Assembly (NCBI RefSeq): GCF_013328345.1
Contig: NZ_JABULX010000018.1
Location: forward strand, 1-64,000
Direction of reading: 5' to 3'
From: Marinifaba aquimaris
GTDB lineage: Bacteria; Pseudomonadota; Gammaproteobacteria; Enterobacterales; Alteromonadaceae
Length of the DNA stretch: 64,000 bases
Shown here: one piece after another, positions 55,022-63,466 of the stretch
How positions within the stretch are numbered: the first letter of the stretch is position 1
Layout of the letters: each line of letters opens with the position of its first letter
The notes under the pieces: model-generated
Told to the model about the DNA's origin: nothing
What the model saw: only the letters and a program-made list of their open reading frames with translations
The model's database searches: none
Position numbers and translations under genes: made by a program

Positions 55022-57775
55022 CTATAGAGTTTTAATTACTTTTTCTACTTCTTTTCGCAATTCATGCTTATCGTCGAGTAGTTTAGCTTCATCAAATGTC
55101 ATTTTTGCTGCAGATGAGCGATTTAATTTAGCTAAGGTATAGGCAAGGTGGTACTTAAATGTTGCTTGGTTCGCTTTACGTGCATCCGCTTCCCTTAGGT
55201 ATTTCAACCCTTGCTCCCACTCTCCTTGTTTAGTCAGCACCCAACCCAAAGTGTCATTGATTTCAGCAATGTTAGGGGCTAGTTCATGGGCTCTAAATGC
55301 GAGTTTATAAGCTTCGTCTACATCTTGTTTTATGTAAAGGTTAGCTAAGTTGTTTAAAAAGATAGGGTGTTCATTGATGTAAGGGTAATCACTTAAAACA
55401 CTAATCGCTAAATCGATTTCATCCATATTTATTGCTAAGGCGCTGAGCTGGCCAATTGTCCATGCATCGTCAGGTACGTGCTTTAACCAATTTTGTAACA
55501 AATTCTTTACGTTTTGGGGTTTTTCTAGCTGGCTGTATATTTGAGCCAATAACTGCATATGTTGCCGACTTTGCGTTTTGGCAAATAATTTTTTAAGTTT
55601 AGGTTCAGCTTTTGTAAGCTGGTTTTGTTGCAGTAACAAGGTAACTTCAAGCTCTTGCCAGCTAATTTTATCTTTACTCCAAATTCCCTTCTTAATGAGT
55701 TGCTCTGCTTTTTTATAGTTTTCTTGGTTTAACGCTAAACGAGCATCAAGATAGCGGGTTTTTACTTTGCCCAGCTGTTTAATTCTGTCGATCGATTTTT
55801 TTGCTGCTTCATTATCTTTTAAATCTAATTGGCGCAAAGCGATGTGTTTGAGTTTATCTGCGTCATCATAAACTAAGCCATAAAGTGCTCTTAAGCTTTT
55901 CTGGGCTTGATCTAACTGATTTGATTTAGCAAAGAACTCACTTTTTAGGAGTATGTAAGTGTGGTCAAAATAGTTGTCTTGTTCGAGTTGTAAGATAACC
56001 GCTTGTGCTGTTTCTAGATCGTTGACCTTCAGTGCTAAATCTAATTTCGCTCTTAAGTTTGCATGATAGTGAGGGTCTTCACTTTCTAGCTCTAACTTTT
56101 TAAGCAAGTGCAGGGCTAATGCATAAGATTGTTGAGAGATTGCAAGCTCAGCAAATAGCTCTAAGACTAATTTGTCTTTACCGTGGAGTTTTAAAATTTG
56201 GTTATATTGTTGCTGAGCCGTTTTAGCGTCACCTTGTTTTAAGGCGATAGCGGCTAATGCTAAATAAGCCGGTTTGAATTTCTCATCTAACGTTAAGATA
56301 CCTTCAAAAAAAGTTTTTGCTTGTTCTATTTTACCTAGTTTTAATGATACTTCGCCGGCAAGTTGTAAAACTTCAATTTTATTAGGGTATTCATCAAGAA
56401 GCGCTTTTACCGTGTCAAATGCTTGTTTAATTTGGTTGTTTTCAAGCTGTATGTAACCTAGGGTCGTTCTGTTTTGTAATTGGTTATCGGACACTTCTAA
56501 TAGTGCTGAAGAGGCTTTATCACTCTGTCCAGACTGCAGCAGGCTGCTTAAATACAAGTCTTTCAAGGTTTGGTTATTGGTAAATTTATCTTTAGCCTTT
56601 TCAACAAAGGCCAAGTACTCTTTTGCAGGTTTTTCGTATCGATATACGGCTGCCGCTAATATATAAAAATCGACATTTTCCGGAAAGTTCTCTAGTCCTT
56701 TTTCAACGTGAATGACCGCTTCAGCAAAGGCTTTATTGCGCAGTGCTATTTCGGCAAGGTACTTTCTTGCTGTTAAGTTTTCACCGTAAAGGTCTATATA
56801 TTTAATGTATAAGCGGCTCGCTTTTTCGACATCATCAAGCATATAGTTGACGTTAGCGGTCACAAATAAGACGGCTTTGTCTTGTTTCATCTCATCGCTT
56901 AGCGAAGATAATTGATGGCGCAAGTTTCTCAATACATGTTTGGCGTCGCGCTCTTGGTTTTGTTCAAATAGCGCAGAGGCTTTAATGATTTGGGCAAACG
57001 GATTATAGATATCCTTTTCAAGTACGATTTCACTTTGACTAATGGCTTTATCGAGCTGTCTGTTTTCTAGGTAAGTTGTTGCTAACCCTAAATGTGCTGA
57101 TTTGTTGTCCGGTTCATTGGCCAATACACCTTGATAGGTTTCAATCGCTTTGTGCAGCTGTTTATTTTGTTTGTACCAGCTTGCTTTTACCAAACGAGCA
57201 GGTGAATAACCTGAATCTAATGCTAGAGCGGTTTCAATTTCAACATTAGCTTGTTCTAACTTTGCTAACTTAAGATATAAGTCCGCTTTTTCTGTATGCA
57301 GTTGAGCCGTTGCAGGGTGCAGCGCAAGCTCTTTTTGATAAGCGCTTTGTGCCTGTTCGTATTGCAGGCCCGCTTTATAGGCATTCGCTAGGTATAAGTG
57401 ATAGTTTTGTTCCGTTGATAATTTACGGTATTGCTGTAAAAGCTCGATAACCTCTCTGTGTTTGGATAAGCCTAACTTAACCTGAACAAGTAAGAAGATA
57501 ACCTGCTTTGAATCGGCATTGAGTGATTTGGCAATAGAGAGTTCTTTTTCTGCCGCTCGTAACTGACCTTGGTAAAATAAAACTTCACCTAGTTTTAATC
57601 TGGCAGGTAAATAATCAGGTGTTTCTTGCAGTGTCGTTTTTAATTCAATCTCGGCAGAAGAAAAGTTACCTTTCTCTAAGTGAGCTAAGGCTCGCTCGTA
57701 TGGTGATGAAATTTTACTGGCGTGAAGGTTAAAACAGAAAAGACCTAAGCTTAAGGTCAATATCACTTTATACAT
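55022..57775 (-). CDS. prsT: Large TPR protein, PrsT-type (PEP-CTERM system)
   Basis: A 917-aa protein with a signal peptide (about 1-19, ending LHA) and then tandem tetratricopeptide repeats along nearly all its length; examples are AxxxLxKGNFxxAExELKxxL at residues 29-50 and EINDTLGWVLTKQGEWEQGLKYL near the end. The size, the repeat form and the position beside a PEP-CTERM-tailed protein fit PrsT, the TPR protein of exosortase/exopolysaccharide systems. Family PrsT are usually lipoproteins; here no lipobox is seen. It has a CRP site about 95 bases upstream. A general secreted TPR protein is the alternative. Confidence 0.78.
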   Translation of the reverse strand: MYKVILTLSLGLFCFNLHASKISSPYERALAHLEKGNFSSAEIELKTTLQETPDYLPARLKLGEVLFYQGQLRAAEKELSIAKSLNADSKQVIFLLVQVKLGLSKHREVIELLQQYRKLSTEQNYHLYLANAYKAGLQYEQAQSAYQKELALHPATAQLHTEKADLYLKLAKLEQANVEIETALALDSGYSPARLVKASWYKQNKQLHKAIETYQGVLANEPDNKSAHLGLATTYLENRQLDKAISQSEIVLEKDIYNPFAQIIKASALFEQNQERDAKHVLRNLRHQLSSLSDEMKQDKAVLFVTANVNYMLDDVEKASRLYIKYIDLYGENLTARKYLAEIALRNKAFAEAVIHVEKGLENFPENVDFYILAAAVYRYEKPAKEYLAFVEKAKDKFTNNQTLKDLYLSSLLQSGQSDKASSALLEVSDNQLQNRTTLGYIQLENNQIKQAFDTVKALLDEYPNKIEVLQLAGEVSLKLGKIEQAKTFFEGILTLDEKFKPAYLALAAIALKQGDAKTAQQQYNQILKLHGKDKLVLELFAELAISQQSYALALHLLKKLELESEDPHYHANLRAKLDLALKVNDLETAQAVILQLEQDNYFDHTYILLKSEFFAKSNQLDQAQKSLRALYGLVYDDADKLKHIALRQLDLKDNEAAKKSIDRIKQLGKVKTRYLDARLALNQENYKKAEQLIKKGIWSKDKISWQELEVTLLLQQNQLTKAEPKLKKLFAKTQSRQHMQLLAQIYSQLEKPQNVKNLLQNWLKHVPDDAWTIGQLSALAINMDEIDLAISVLSDYPYINEHPIFLNNLANLYIKQDVDEAYKLAFRAHELAPNIAEINDTLGWVLTKQGEWEQGLKYLREADARKANQATFKYHLAYTLAKLNRSSAAKMTFDEAKLLDDKHELRKEVEKVIKTL

Positions 57776-57868
57776 AAAATTGGGTTACTCATTAACTGCA
57801 ATCAGCTCATATTATACCTCTTCAAGCCTAAGCTAAGGTAGTAGTAATTGTGCTTGTTTGTCGCTAGG

Positions 57869-57884
57869 TGTGATCTGGGTCACA
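57869..57884 (-). promoter_or_regulatory. CRP binding site upstream of the PrsT-like gene
   Basis: TGTGA-TCTGGG-TCACA, exact match to both half sites of the CRP consensus, about 95 bases before ATG 57775. It suggests carbon-source control of the TPR gene. Confidence 0.75.
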
Positions 57885-57905
57885 CAAAATAACTGTGTGG
57901 CCCAG
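57875..57905 (-). other. Hairpin overlapping the CRP site, at the 3' end of the nucleotidase gene
   Basis: CTGGGTCACACA pairs with TGTGTGGCCCAG (12 positions, one mismatch on the minus-strand RNA), 7-base loop. It lies 23 bases after the nucleotidase stop but has no T run. Confidence 0.55.
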
Positions 57906-57927
57906 ATATCGCTTGGCTTAGTATGTG

Positions 57928-59853
57928 TTAGTAACCTTCACAAGCAGACGATGTTGAATGGTCACAACCGTCACGACCGATATATTTTTGAGTTGAATAT
58001 TCAGCCATCGGAAGCTTACTGAGTACTTGGTTGTTAGCATTTAACAACTTAACGTAATCGATAAAGCCTTGTGCATATTCAGTGTAGGTATCAACAAATT
58101 TTCCTTGGTTGAAGACTTCACCAAATGTTAAATAACCATCGCGACCTGAAGCGATATAGTCGTTCGTTACCACGTTGTAAGTCATCGTTGGGTCGATAGT
58201 TACCCAATCAGCTGATAAACGCGTATTGACTTCAATATTTGATACGCGACTCCCTGCAGTTTGACTGGCATCAATTTGGTAGCGCAGGCCTGAAGCATAA
58301 GGATATGAACCACTAGAACCTTGGTTATCAAGGGTATTGCTCAGTGCATCTTCTAACACTTGCTTGATTTGTTCACCCGTCAGTTCAAGTGTAACTAGCG
58401 TATTAGAGAAAGGTAATAAAGTGTATACATCAGCAATAGTGTAATCGCCACTCGCCACATCTACACGCACACCACCACCGTTTTGAATAGCAATGTCGGC
58501 ACTTGGTGTGACCGTTAAAAAGGCTTTTGCAACAATATTTGAGATATCACTACCGTAGGCATACGTTGCAGATGCATCACAAATTTTAGAGCGGCCTTGG
58601 CCAGGGTAACGATCTAAACACAAGTCTTCTGATACTTGGCCAATCACTGTATTAACTAAGTCACCTACTTGCTCATCAAAGCTTGCAATTAACGTTGAAG
58701 ATGCTTCATCCGCTACAACAAACTGAACTTCTGGATACTGAGAAAGCGCATTGACTACTGCTGTTTGTGCATCACCTGATAGGTAACGCATTTCATCGTT
58801 TACTTCATACGCAAACTGATCACTTGTTGGTAAATAAGGCATACCAGAACACGCTTGAACAACACCATTTGAATCAAAGTCGATATTAATTTGACCTAAT
58901 ACACGCGCGTATTCCCATGCTTGCACGATACAGACTTTTTCACCATCAGCATTGGTGACTTGTGTTGGGTAATCACCTTGCGGGTTGAAACCTAACATGG
59001 CTAAGTTTTCACTGCCTAACAAAGTATGAGAGTCACCACCAACAATAATGTCGACACCAGACAGTTGACTGGCTAATGCAATGTCATTTTCGTATTGATA
59101 ATGCGTTAATAAAACGACTTTGTTTACGCCCTGCATTCGCACTTCATCAATATATTGCTGTGCAGTTGTCAATTCATCTAAAAATTGTGTACCGGCATCT
59201 GGGCGAGATGAGTTTTTAGTTTTACCAGCAATGTCGATACCAATCACCGCAATAAGCTGACCGTTTTTTTCGATGATAGTGTAAGGGCTGATATAACCGT
59301 CTCTGATAGGAGAGTTATTCGCCGGAATAACATTTGCTGCTAGGGCTGGCGTTTGACAGCTTGTATTATTTAAATAATCTAAGAATGTCGCTAAGCCCGC
59401 ATCACCGCTATCAAACTCATGATTACCCAAAGCAAATGCATCAAAACAGATTTCATTCATTACAGCAGCATCGGCTTGACCATTAAACAGTGAGTAGTAA
59501 AGCGTGCCTGTGATCGCATCACCTGAGTGAAGTTTGATGACATTGGCCGATTGAGCTTCTAATTGATTAAACAAAGTGGTTAACATAGGGAAACCACCAA
59601 AACTCACTTCGACTTCGCTAATTGCTTGGTTATTTTCATCTACTAAATTGAGCGATGAGACATCGTAATCAAAATCATCTGCTTTGATATGAGAGTGATG
59701 GTCATTGATATGTAAAATACTCAAGCTGAATGCTTTATCTTGGCTACGACTTTCAGCTACTTGCTGATAAAAGTCATTATTGTCATCACCGCCACATGCG
59801 GTGAGTAATAAAATAGACGTTGCAAGGGCAACTTTATTTAACTGCTTTAACAT
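57928..59853 (-). CDS. 5'-nucleotidase/metallophosphatase lipoprotein (UshA/YfkN-like)
   Basis: A 641-aa enzyme that dephosphorylates nucleotides outside the cytoplasm, releasing phosphate and nucleoside. Lipobox LTAC, Cys20. Metallophosphatase motifs: LHINDHHSHI (metal Asp/His, about residues 48-57), ALGNHEFDSGD, LLTHYQYENDI and GGDSHTLLG. The C-terminal 5-nucleotidase domain has IQNGGGVRVD and a NDYIASGRDGY block that stacks the base. All metal ligands appear present. It ends with two cysteine-containing segments (RDGCDHS, SACEGY) that may form a disulfide. Confidence 0.93.
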   Translation of the reverse strand: MLKQLNKVALATSILLLTACGGDDNNDFYQQVAESRSQDKAFSLSILHINDHHSHIKADDFDYDVSSLNLVDENNQAISEVEVSFGGFPMLTTLFNQLEAQSANVIKLHSGDAITGTLYYSLFNGQADAAVMNEICFDAFALGNHEFDSGDAGLATFLDYLNNTSCQTPALAANVIPANNSPIRDGYISPYTIIEKNGQLIAVIGIDIAGKTKNSSRPDAGTQFLDELTTAQQYIDEVRMQGVNKVVLLTHYQYENDIALASQLSGVDIIVGGDSHTLLGSENLAMLGFNPQGDYPTQVTNADGEKVCIVQAWEYARVLGQINIDFDSNGVVQACSGMPYLPTSDQFAYEVNDEMRYLSGDAQTAVVNALSQYPEVQFVVADEASSTLIASFDEQVGDLVNTVIGQVSEDLCLDRYPGQGRSKICDASATYAYGSDISNIVAKAFLTVTPSADIAIQNGGGVRVDVASGDYTIADVYTLLPFSNTLVTLELTGEQIKQVLEDALSNTLDNQGSSGSYPYASGLRYQIDASQTAGSRVSNIEVNTRLSADWVTIDPTMTYNVVTNDYIASGRDGYLTFGEVFNQGKFVDTYTEYAQGFIDYVKLLNANNQVLSKLPMAEYSTQKYIGRDGCDHSTSSACEGY

Positions 59854-59941
59854 TATTTTTCCCCATTATTGATTAAATCCTTTAGCACCAATTTGGCGGA
59901 ATAAGGTGACTTTTTGATGAAATGAAAATGACGGAGATATT

Positions 59942-59966
59942 AAAAAGCCCTCACAAGAGGGCTTTT
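59942..59966 (-). terminator. Terminator after the duplicated-helix gene
   Basis: AAAAGCCCTC (59943-59952) pairs with GAGGGCTTTT (59957-59966), loop ACAA, T run on the minus strand. Confidence 0.92.
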
Positions 59967-59995
59967 AACAAATAATATGTAATTAAGTAAAGCGC

Positions 59996-60682
59996 TTACT
60001 GACCGACAGCTTTGGCTTTTAGCTTCACAACGTTGGATTCAACTTGTGGTTTAGCTTGCTGTAAAGCTGAAGAGAGTACGTTCTTTTTTCTTGCAATTTC
60101 GAATTCGTTGATAGGTTTTGCTGATAACTTACTGGTCAACTTTTGCTGTAAAGCTGCAATTTGCTCCGGCTCGGGACGTTGCATCGTCTGAGTCTTTAGT
60201 GCGCCACCTAAGCGTTGCTTAACTTCATTTAACTTATCTTGCTCGGCGGTGGCATTAGGTGTTTCTAAGCCTAGCTTATTAGCATTTAGCCCTTCATTTT
60301 CCATCATTTCCATTAATTTTTGAGAGGGTAAACGCAGTGATGACATGGCATCTAATAAGATTTTTTGCACTTCTACTTTTTCAACTAAAGTCATAGGTGA
60401 TAAAGCAGCAAAGAGTTTTTCACTGTCTAAAAAGGTCGCTTTTAAGTGATTTTTGATCACACCTGATGCCATATGCTGCGGCGACATGGGGTCGTAGCGA
60501 TCGTTGGCAAATTCAGCTAAATCTATTCCTTCTGCTTCCATCTGAGCGAGCAACTCAGGAGAGGGAATATCTAATTTTGTTAAGGTATGCTCAATGTTAA
60601 TTTTAACTTGCAATGCTTCCTTGACAGAGTAGTTTTCAAACACGGGTAAGATACTCGCGACGTCAGAAAAAATTCTGTACAT
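59996..60682 (-). CDS. Unknown helical protein with an internal duplication
   Basis: A 228-aa soluble protein with no signal or membrane segment. Two stretches repeat the same pattern: LDIPSPELLAQMEAEGID (about 37-54) and LRLPSQKLMEMMENEGLN (about 116-133), sharing LxxPSxxLxxxMExEG. Each is preceded by a helical run, so the protein looks like two copies of one domain of about 75-80 residues plus a charged, Gln/Lys-rich C-terminus. I do not recognise the family. It lies 122 bases downstream of the PstS-OmpA hybrid on the same strand, so they may be co-transcribed. Confidence 0.72.
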   Translation of the reverse strand: MYRIFSDVASILPVFENYSVKEALQVKINIEHTLTKLDIPSPELLAQMEAEGIDLAEFANDRYDPMSPQHMASGVIKNHLKATFLDSEKLFAALSPMTLVEKVEVQKILLDAMSSLRLPSQKLMEMMENEGLNANKLGLETPNATAEQDKLNEVKQRLGGALKTQTMQRPEPEQIAALQQKLTSKLSAKPINEFEIARKKNVLSSALQQAKPQVESNVVKLKAKAVGQ

Positions 60683-60803
60683 TGAGATGCTCCAATATGA
60701 TTAATGATGATGTTGCTAATTATTTCAAGAAGTTGTGACACAAATATGATCTGTGGAAAAAACAACCACAGATCACTATTTAGATAGCATGACTAAGTCA
60801 GCG

Positions 60804-62543
60804 TTAGATAATCCAAACTTCAACGCGGCGGTTGCGTTCACGACCTACTTCATTATCGTTATTTGCAATTGGCAGTAGCTCACCAAAACCTTCTACCGCC
60901 ATCACTGGAATACCGCGAGAGGTTAATTCTCTTTCAACCGCTTTTGCTCGACTCAAGGATAAAACTTTGTTTTTGTCTTTTGCTCCAATGCTGTCTGAAA
61001 AGCCCATAAGCACGATACGTTTGCTCGGGTTTGATTCCATAAACTCAATTAAACGATCCAAATCACGTTTTCCTTTGTTATCCAAGTCTTTGTTGCCGTA
61101 GTCGAAACGGAAGTTGAGCGATAAACGTTGGCCTCTATCGGCATACTGATTGTACTTAGCCGGAGCCTCTTGCATTGGATAAACCGTTTCAACTTTGATG
61201 TTTTGCGAGATTAAACCTGTTTTTTCAACAATAACCTGTCCGCGGTTAGAAATAGCAAAGCGAGCAAAGTCTTTGATCATTTCTGATGCAGATGTCGGCG
61301 TGTAGAAATATAAACGACGAGATAGCGCGTAATCTTCGGTACCGATTGTAAAGCGAGTAGGGAAGATAGGTGTTGTCCCTTCACCTTCAGATACAGCAAC
61401 AGCTTTGTTGTGTTGAATATAGTTTAATCCGATAAAGCCAATTGCTGATTCATCTTGAGATACGCGTGTTGATAACTCTGTACTGGATTCAAGTCGTGTT
61501 GCATTTGGCGTTAAATTCTTTTTGTGCTTTTTCAATACTAAACTTTTAAAAGTATCCCAAGTCCCTGAATTTGCATCACGTGAAAACACGTTAATTGGCA
61601 TTTGCGGACCGCCAATTTGAGACCAATTGTCAATTTCACCAGCAAAGATACGAGATAATGTATGAGTAGATAAAGCTTTAACAGGGTTGTTTTGGTTTAC
61701 AATAACGGCTAATCCATCTAGACCAATAATGTGTTCATTACCTACTTTATTAAGATTACCTGTTAATTTTACTAAGCTCTCAGCTTCAGACTTTTTGACA
61801 CGGCGAGATGCCATGCCCATATCCGCTTTTTTCAAGCCCATATCTTCAAATGCAGTGCTTGAACCGTGTGCGTGAAGCTCAATGGCATAAACAGTGTTGT
61901 TTTGCACATATTGCAAAGTGCGTTCAACTTTTACATCGCCTTTCACCCAGTGCATTTGTTCAATATCTTGTTGTTTTAAATAGGCTTCTAATAAAGCCGG
62001 TGCTAACTTCTCCCCTATGGTGTTTGAACCGTGCAGTCTAAATTTAAGCTCAGCGTTATCACTCGGTAATGTGATACCAGCTACTACAACTGGCGCAACT
62101 ACTGGTGCGGTTTGAACGACTTGAGTCGGCTCTGTTTTGATAGTTTGTTGAACAACTGGCTGAGTTAGTTGAGTTTCTGCAGGCGTTAAAAACAGCGCAA
62201 ATACCGCAATTAAAACAATAACAAAACCTGCGATTGCACCAGGAATGATAAGGTTCATCTTGTTCACTGTAGTGCGCTTAGCAGCAGGCGCCTGAGTGTT
62301 ATTTGTAGCGGTTTTAGGTGCAGGTTGGTTTGCTGTTTGGGCACTTTGTTCTAGGTGTTTAATTTGCCCTATTGTAGGCATTAAAGCTGGGTGCTCAAGT
62401 TCACTCAACTCTTTGATAACCAGCTTAAAATAGGCATCGTCGAACGCCATCTGCTGAGCAGAAATTTCGATGCCAAGTTCTGATTGCGATAAGGATTCTA
62501 GCTGTTTAAGTAGATCTTTTAGAGCGGGCAGTTCTTTATTCAT
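60804..62543 (-). CDS. Inner-membrane-anchored PstS-like / OmpA-like hybrid protein
   Basis: 580 aa from ATG 62543. A cytoplasmic helical N-terminus (about 1-95) leads through one membrane segment (about 98-119) to a periplasmic phosphate-binding-protein-like domain (about 155-430): LHGSNTIGEKLAPALLEAYL, then FSRDANSGTWDTFKSL, matching the PstS-type ligand loop SGT. The C-terminus (about 470-580) is an OmpA-like peptidoglycan-binding domain with GFSDSIGAKDKNKVLSLSRAKAV and RNRRVEVWI. The frame is open from 62666, but the extra 41 residues look like translated upstream DNA. It may sense a ligand, link membrane and wall and signal inward by its N-terminus; this is inference. Confidence 0.87.
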   Translation of the reverse strand: MNKELPALKDLLKQLESLSQSELGIEISAQQMAFDDAYFKLVIKELSELEHPALMPTIGQIKHLEQSAQTANQPAPKTATNNTQAPAAKRTTVNKMNLIIPGAIAGFVIVLIAVFALFLTPAETQLTQPVVQQTIKTEPTQVVQTAPVVAPVVVAGITLPSDNAELKFRLHGSNTIGEKLAPALLEAYLKQQDIEQMHWVKGDVKVERTLQYVQNNTVYAIELHAHGSSTAFEDMGLKKADMGMASRRVKKSEAESLVKLTGNLNKVGNEHIIGLDGLAVIVNQNNPVKALSTHTLSRIFAGEIDNWSQIGGPQMPINVFSRDANSGTWDTFKSLVLKKHKKNLTPNATRLESSTELSTRVSQDESAIGFIGLNYIQHNKAVAVSEGEGTTPIFPTRFTIGTEDYALSRRLYFYTPTSASEMIKDFARFAISNRGQVIVEKTGLISQNIKVETVYPMQEAPAKYNQYADRGQRLSLNFRFDYGNKDLDNKGKRDLDRLIEFMESNPSKRIVLMGFSDSIGAKDKNKVLSLSRAKAVERELTSRGIPVMAVEGFGELLPIANNDNEVGRERNRRVEVWII

Positions 62544-62677
62544 ATTATTATCGCCTGAAGAGAAAATAGTTATTTCGCGCACGATAGTAATGAGGCTATA
62601 TGATCGATTTATGACAATAATACGATTTTGTGACAGTTGCGACATATTTGCACTTTTTTGCTGCAAACGAGCTAAGC

Positions 62678-62693
62678 TGTGACACGTATCACA
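62678..62693 (+). promoter_or_regulatory. CRP binding site between divergent genes
   Basis: TGTGA-CACGTA-TCACA, a perfect pair of CRP half sites. It lies 77 bases before the GTG of the 53-aa gene and about 135 bases before the divergent hybrid gene, so it could act on either. Confidence 0.75.
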
Positions 62694-62754
62694 AAAAGTT
62701 TTCGTGACTCCTCTATATTTGCATCATCAACTTTGAGCGTTAAGGATTGCGTCT

Positions 62755-62916
62755 GTGAAAAAATTAATTGTCATTATTGTTGCTTGTTTATTGGCTGTGA
62801 TTTCAAGCTTTAAGATTTATGCCATTCAATCTAAGAGTTTCACAACTCAAACGCAGTTAACACAAACTGACTGTCCAGAACCAAGCCTTATCCAGCCAGT
62901 TTGCCAACGTAATTAA
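62755..62916 (+). CDS. 53-aa exported or membrane peptide
   Basis: Frame GTG 62755 to TAA 62916. The product begins MKKLIVIIVACLLAVISSFKIYA, a good signal peptide or single membrane helix, and has a short polar remainder with cysteines in TDCPEP and PVCQRN, about ten residues apart. AAGGA lies eight bases upstream of GTG, and a CRP site lies 62 bases further up. The gene stops three bases before the convergent EF-hand gene's stop. It is too short for usual gene callers. No family recognised. Confidence 0.7.
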   Translation: MKKLIVIIVACLLAVISSFKIYAIQSKSFTTQTQLTQTDCPEPSLIQPVCQRN

Positions 62917-62919
62917 CGA

Positions 62920-63405
62920 CTAACTTGCGCGCAGTTTTCTCTTCATTTTTCTGTGCGCTTTTAATTCTTCTCTAGTTAGAAAGCCACTATTGTCATTATC
63001 AATTTCAGCAAATAGTGCACTTTTATCGATTTGTTTATGACTCGCTTGCTTTTTAGCAATGTGGGCTTTAAATTCAGCTAAGGTCACTTCTTGATTTTGG
63101 TTTGAGTCTATCTCATTAAAACGGCGCTGTTTTCTCTCTTTCATTTCCGCTCGTTGCGCCTGTGAATTTCCTTTTCGTTTCTTAGCGTTGTTAAAACTAA
63201 ATTCAGTTGCGACAATAACGCCGTCATTATTTTCGTCTAGCTTAGTGAATAACTTTTGGGCATTGAGCTGACGTGGTTCAAAATTTAAAAATTCACTCTT
63301 ACTGATTTGACCATCTTGGTCTGTGTCTAAGTGCTTAAACTTCCCTGGGGCCGCTAAAACCGACGTCGAAGCGAGTAAAGCCATCGATAAGCCAAGAAAT
63401 TGCAA
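62920..63405 (-). CDS. Exported EF-hand calcium-binding protein
   Basis: A 161-aa protein with a hydrophobic leader ending SVLAA and four EF-hand-like loops: DTDQDGQISKSE, DENNDGVIVATE, DSNQNQEVTLAE and DNDNSGFLTREE. Loops 1, 2 and 4 have the full ligand set; loop 3 lacks the central Gly and probably binds calcium poorly. The region between loops is Lys/Arg-rich. The start is unclear: TTG 63405 gives MQFLGLSMALL with no basic residues, and the frame is open further upstream with a basic residue (LRCFSIFLAHF) but no ATG. It lies directly downstream of the PhoX gene, whose family uses calcium. Confidence 0.8.
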   Translation of the reverse strand: MQFLGLSMALLASTSVLAAPGKFKHLDTDQDGQISKSEFLNFEPRQLNAQKLFTKLDENNDGVIVATEFSFNNAKKRKGNSQAQRAEMKERKQRRFNEIDSNQNQEVTLAEFKAHIAKKQASHKQIDKSALFAEIDNDNSGFLTREELKAHRKMKRKLRAS

Positions 63406-63431
63406 AAAATGTGCAAGAAAAATTGAAAAAC

Positions 63432-63456
63432 AGCGAAGCGTTATTAACCCGCTTCG
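63432..63456. terminator. Hairpin between the PhoX and EF-hand genes
   Basis: AGCGAAGCG (63432-63440) pairs with CGCTTCGCT (63448-63456); on the minus strand TGTTTTTC follows. It ends phoX transcripts at least partly and lies only 27 bases before the EF-hand start. Confidence 0.8.
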
Positions 63457-63466
63457 CTTTTCTTTT

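Noticed and set aside
60731-60756. TGTGA followed by ATGATC as a possible CRP site before the duplicated-helix gene
   Set aside because: Only one half site is good; the second lacks the TCACA match.
62585-62660. Two TGTCA-like blocks upstream of the PstS-OmpA hybrid resembling a Pho box
   Set aside because: The spacing between the blocks (about 19 bases, or 9 for a nearer pair) does not fit the 11-base period of PhoB sites.
62544-62666. Longer N-terminus of the PstS-OmpA hybrid from 62666
   Set aside because: The extra 41 residues have no family-like content and run into promoter sequence near the CRP site; ATG 62543 with AGGCGA upstream is better.
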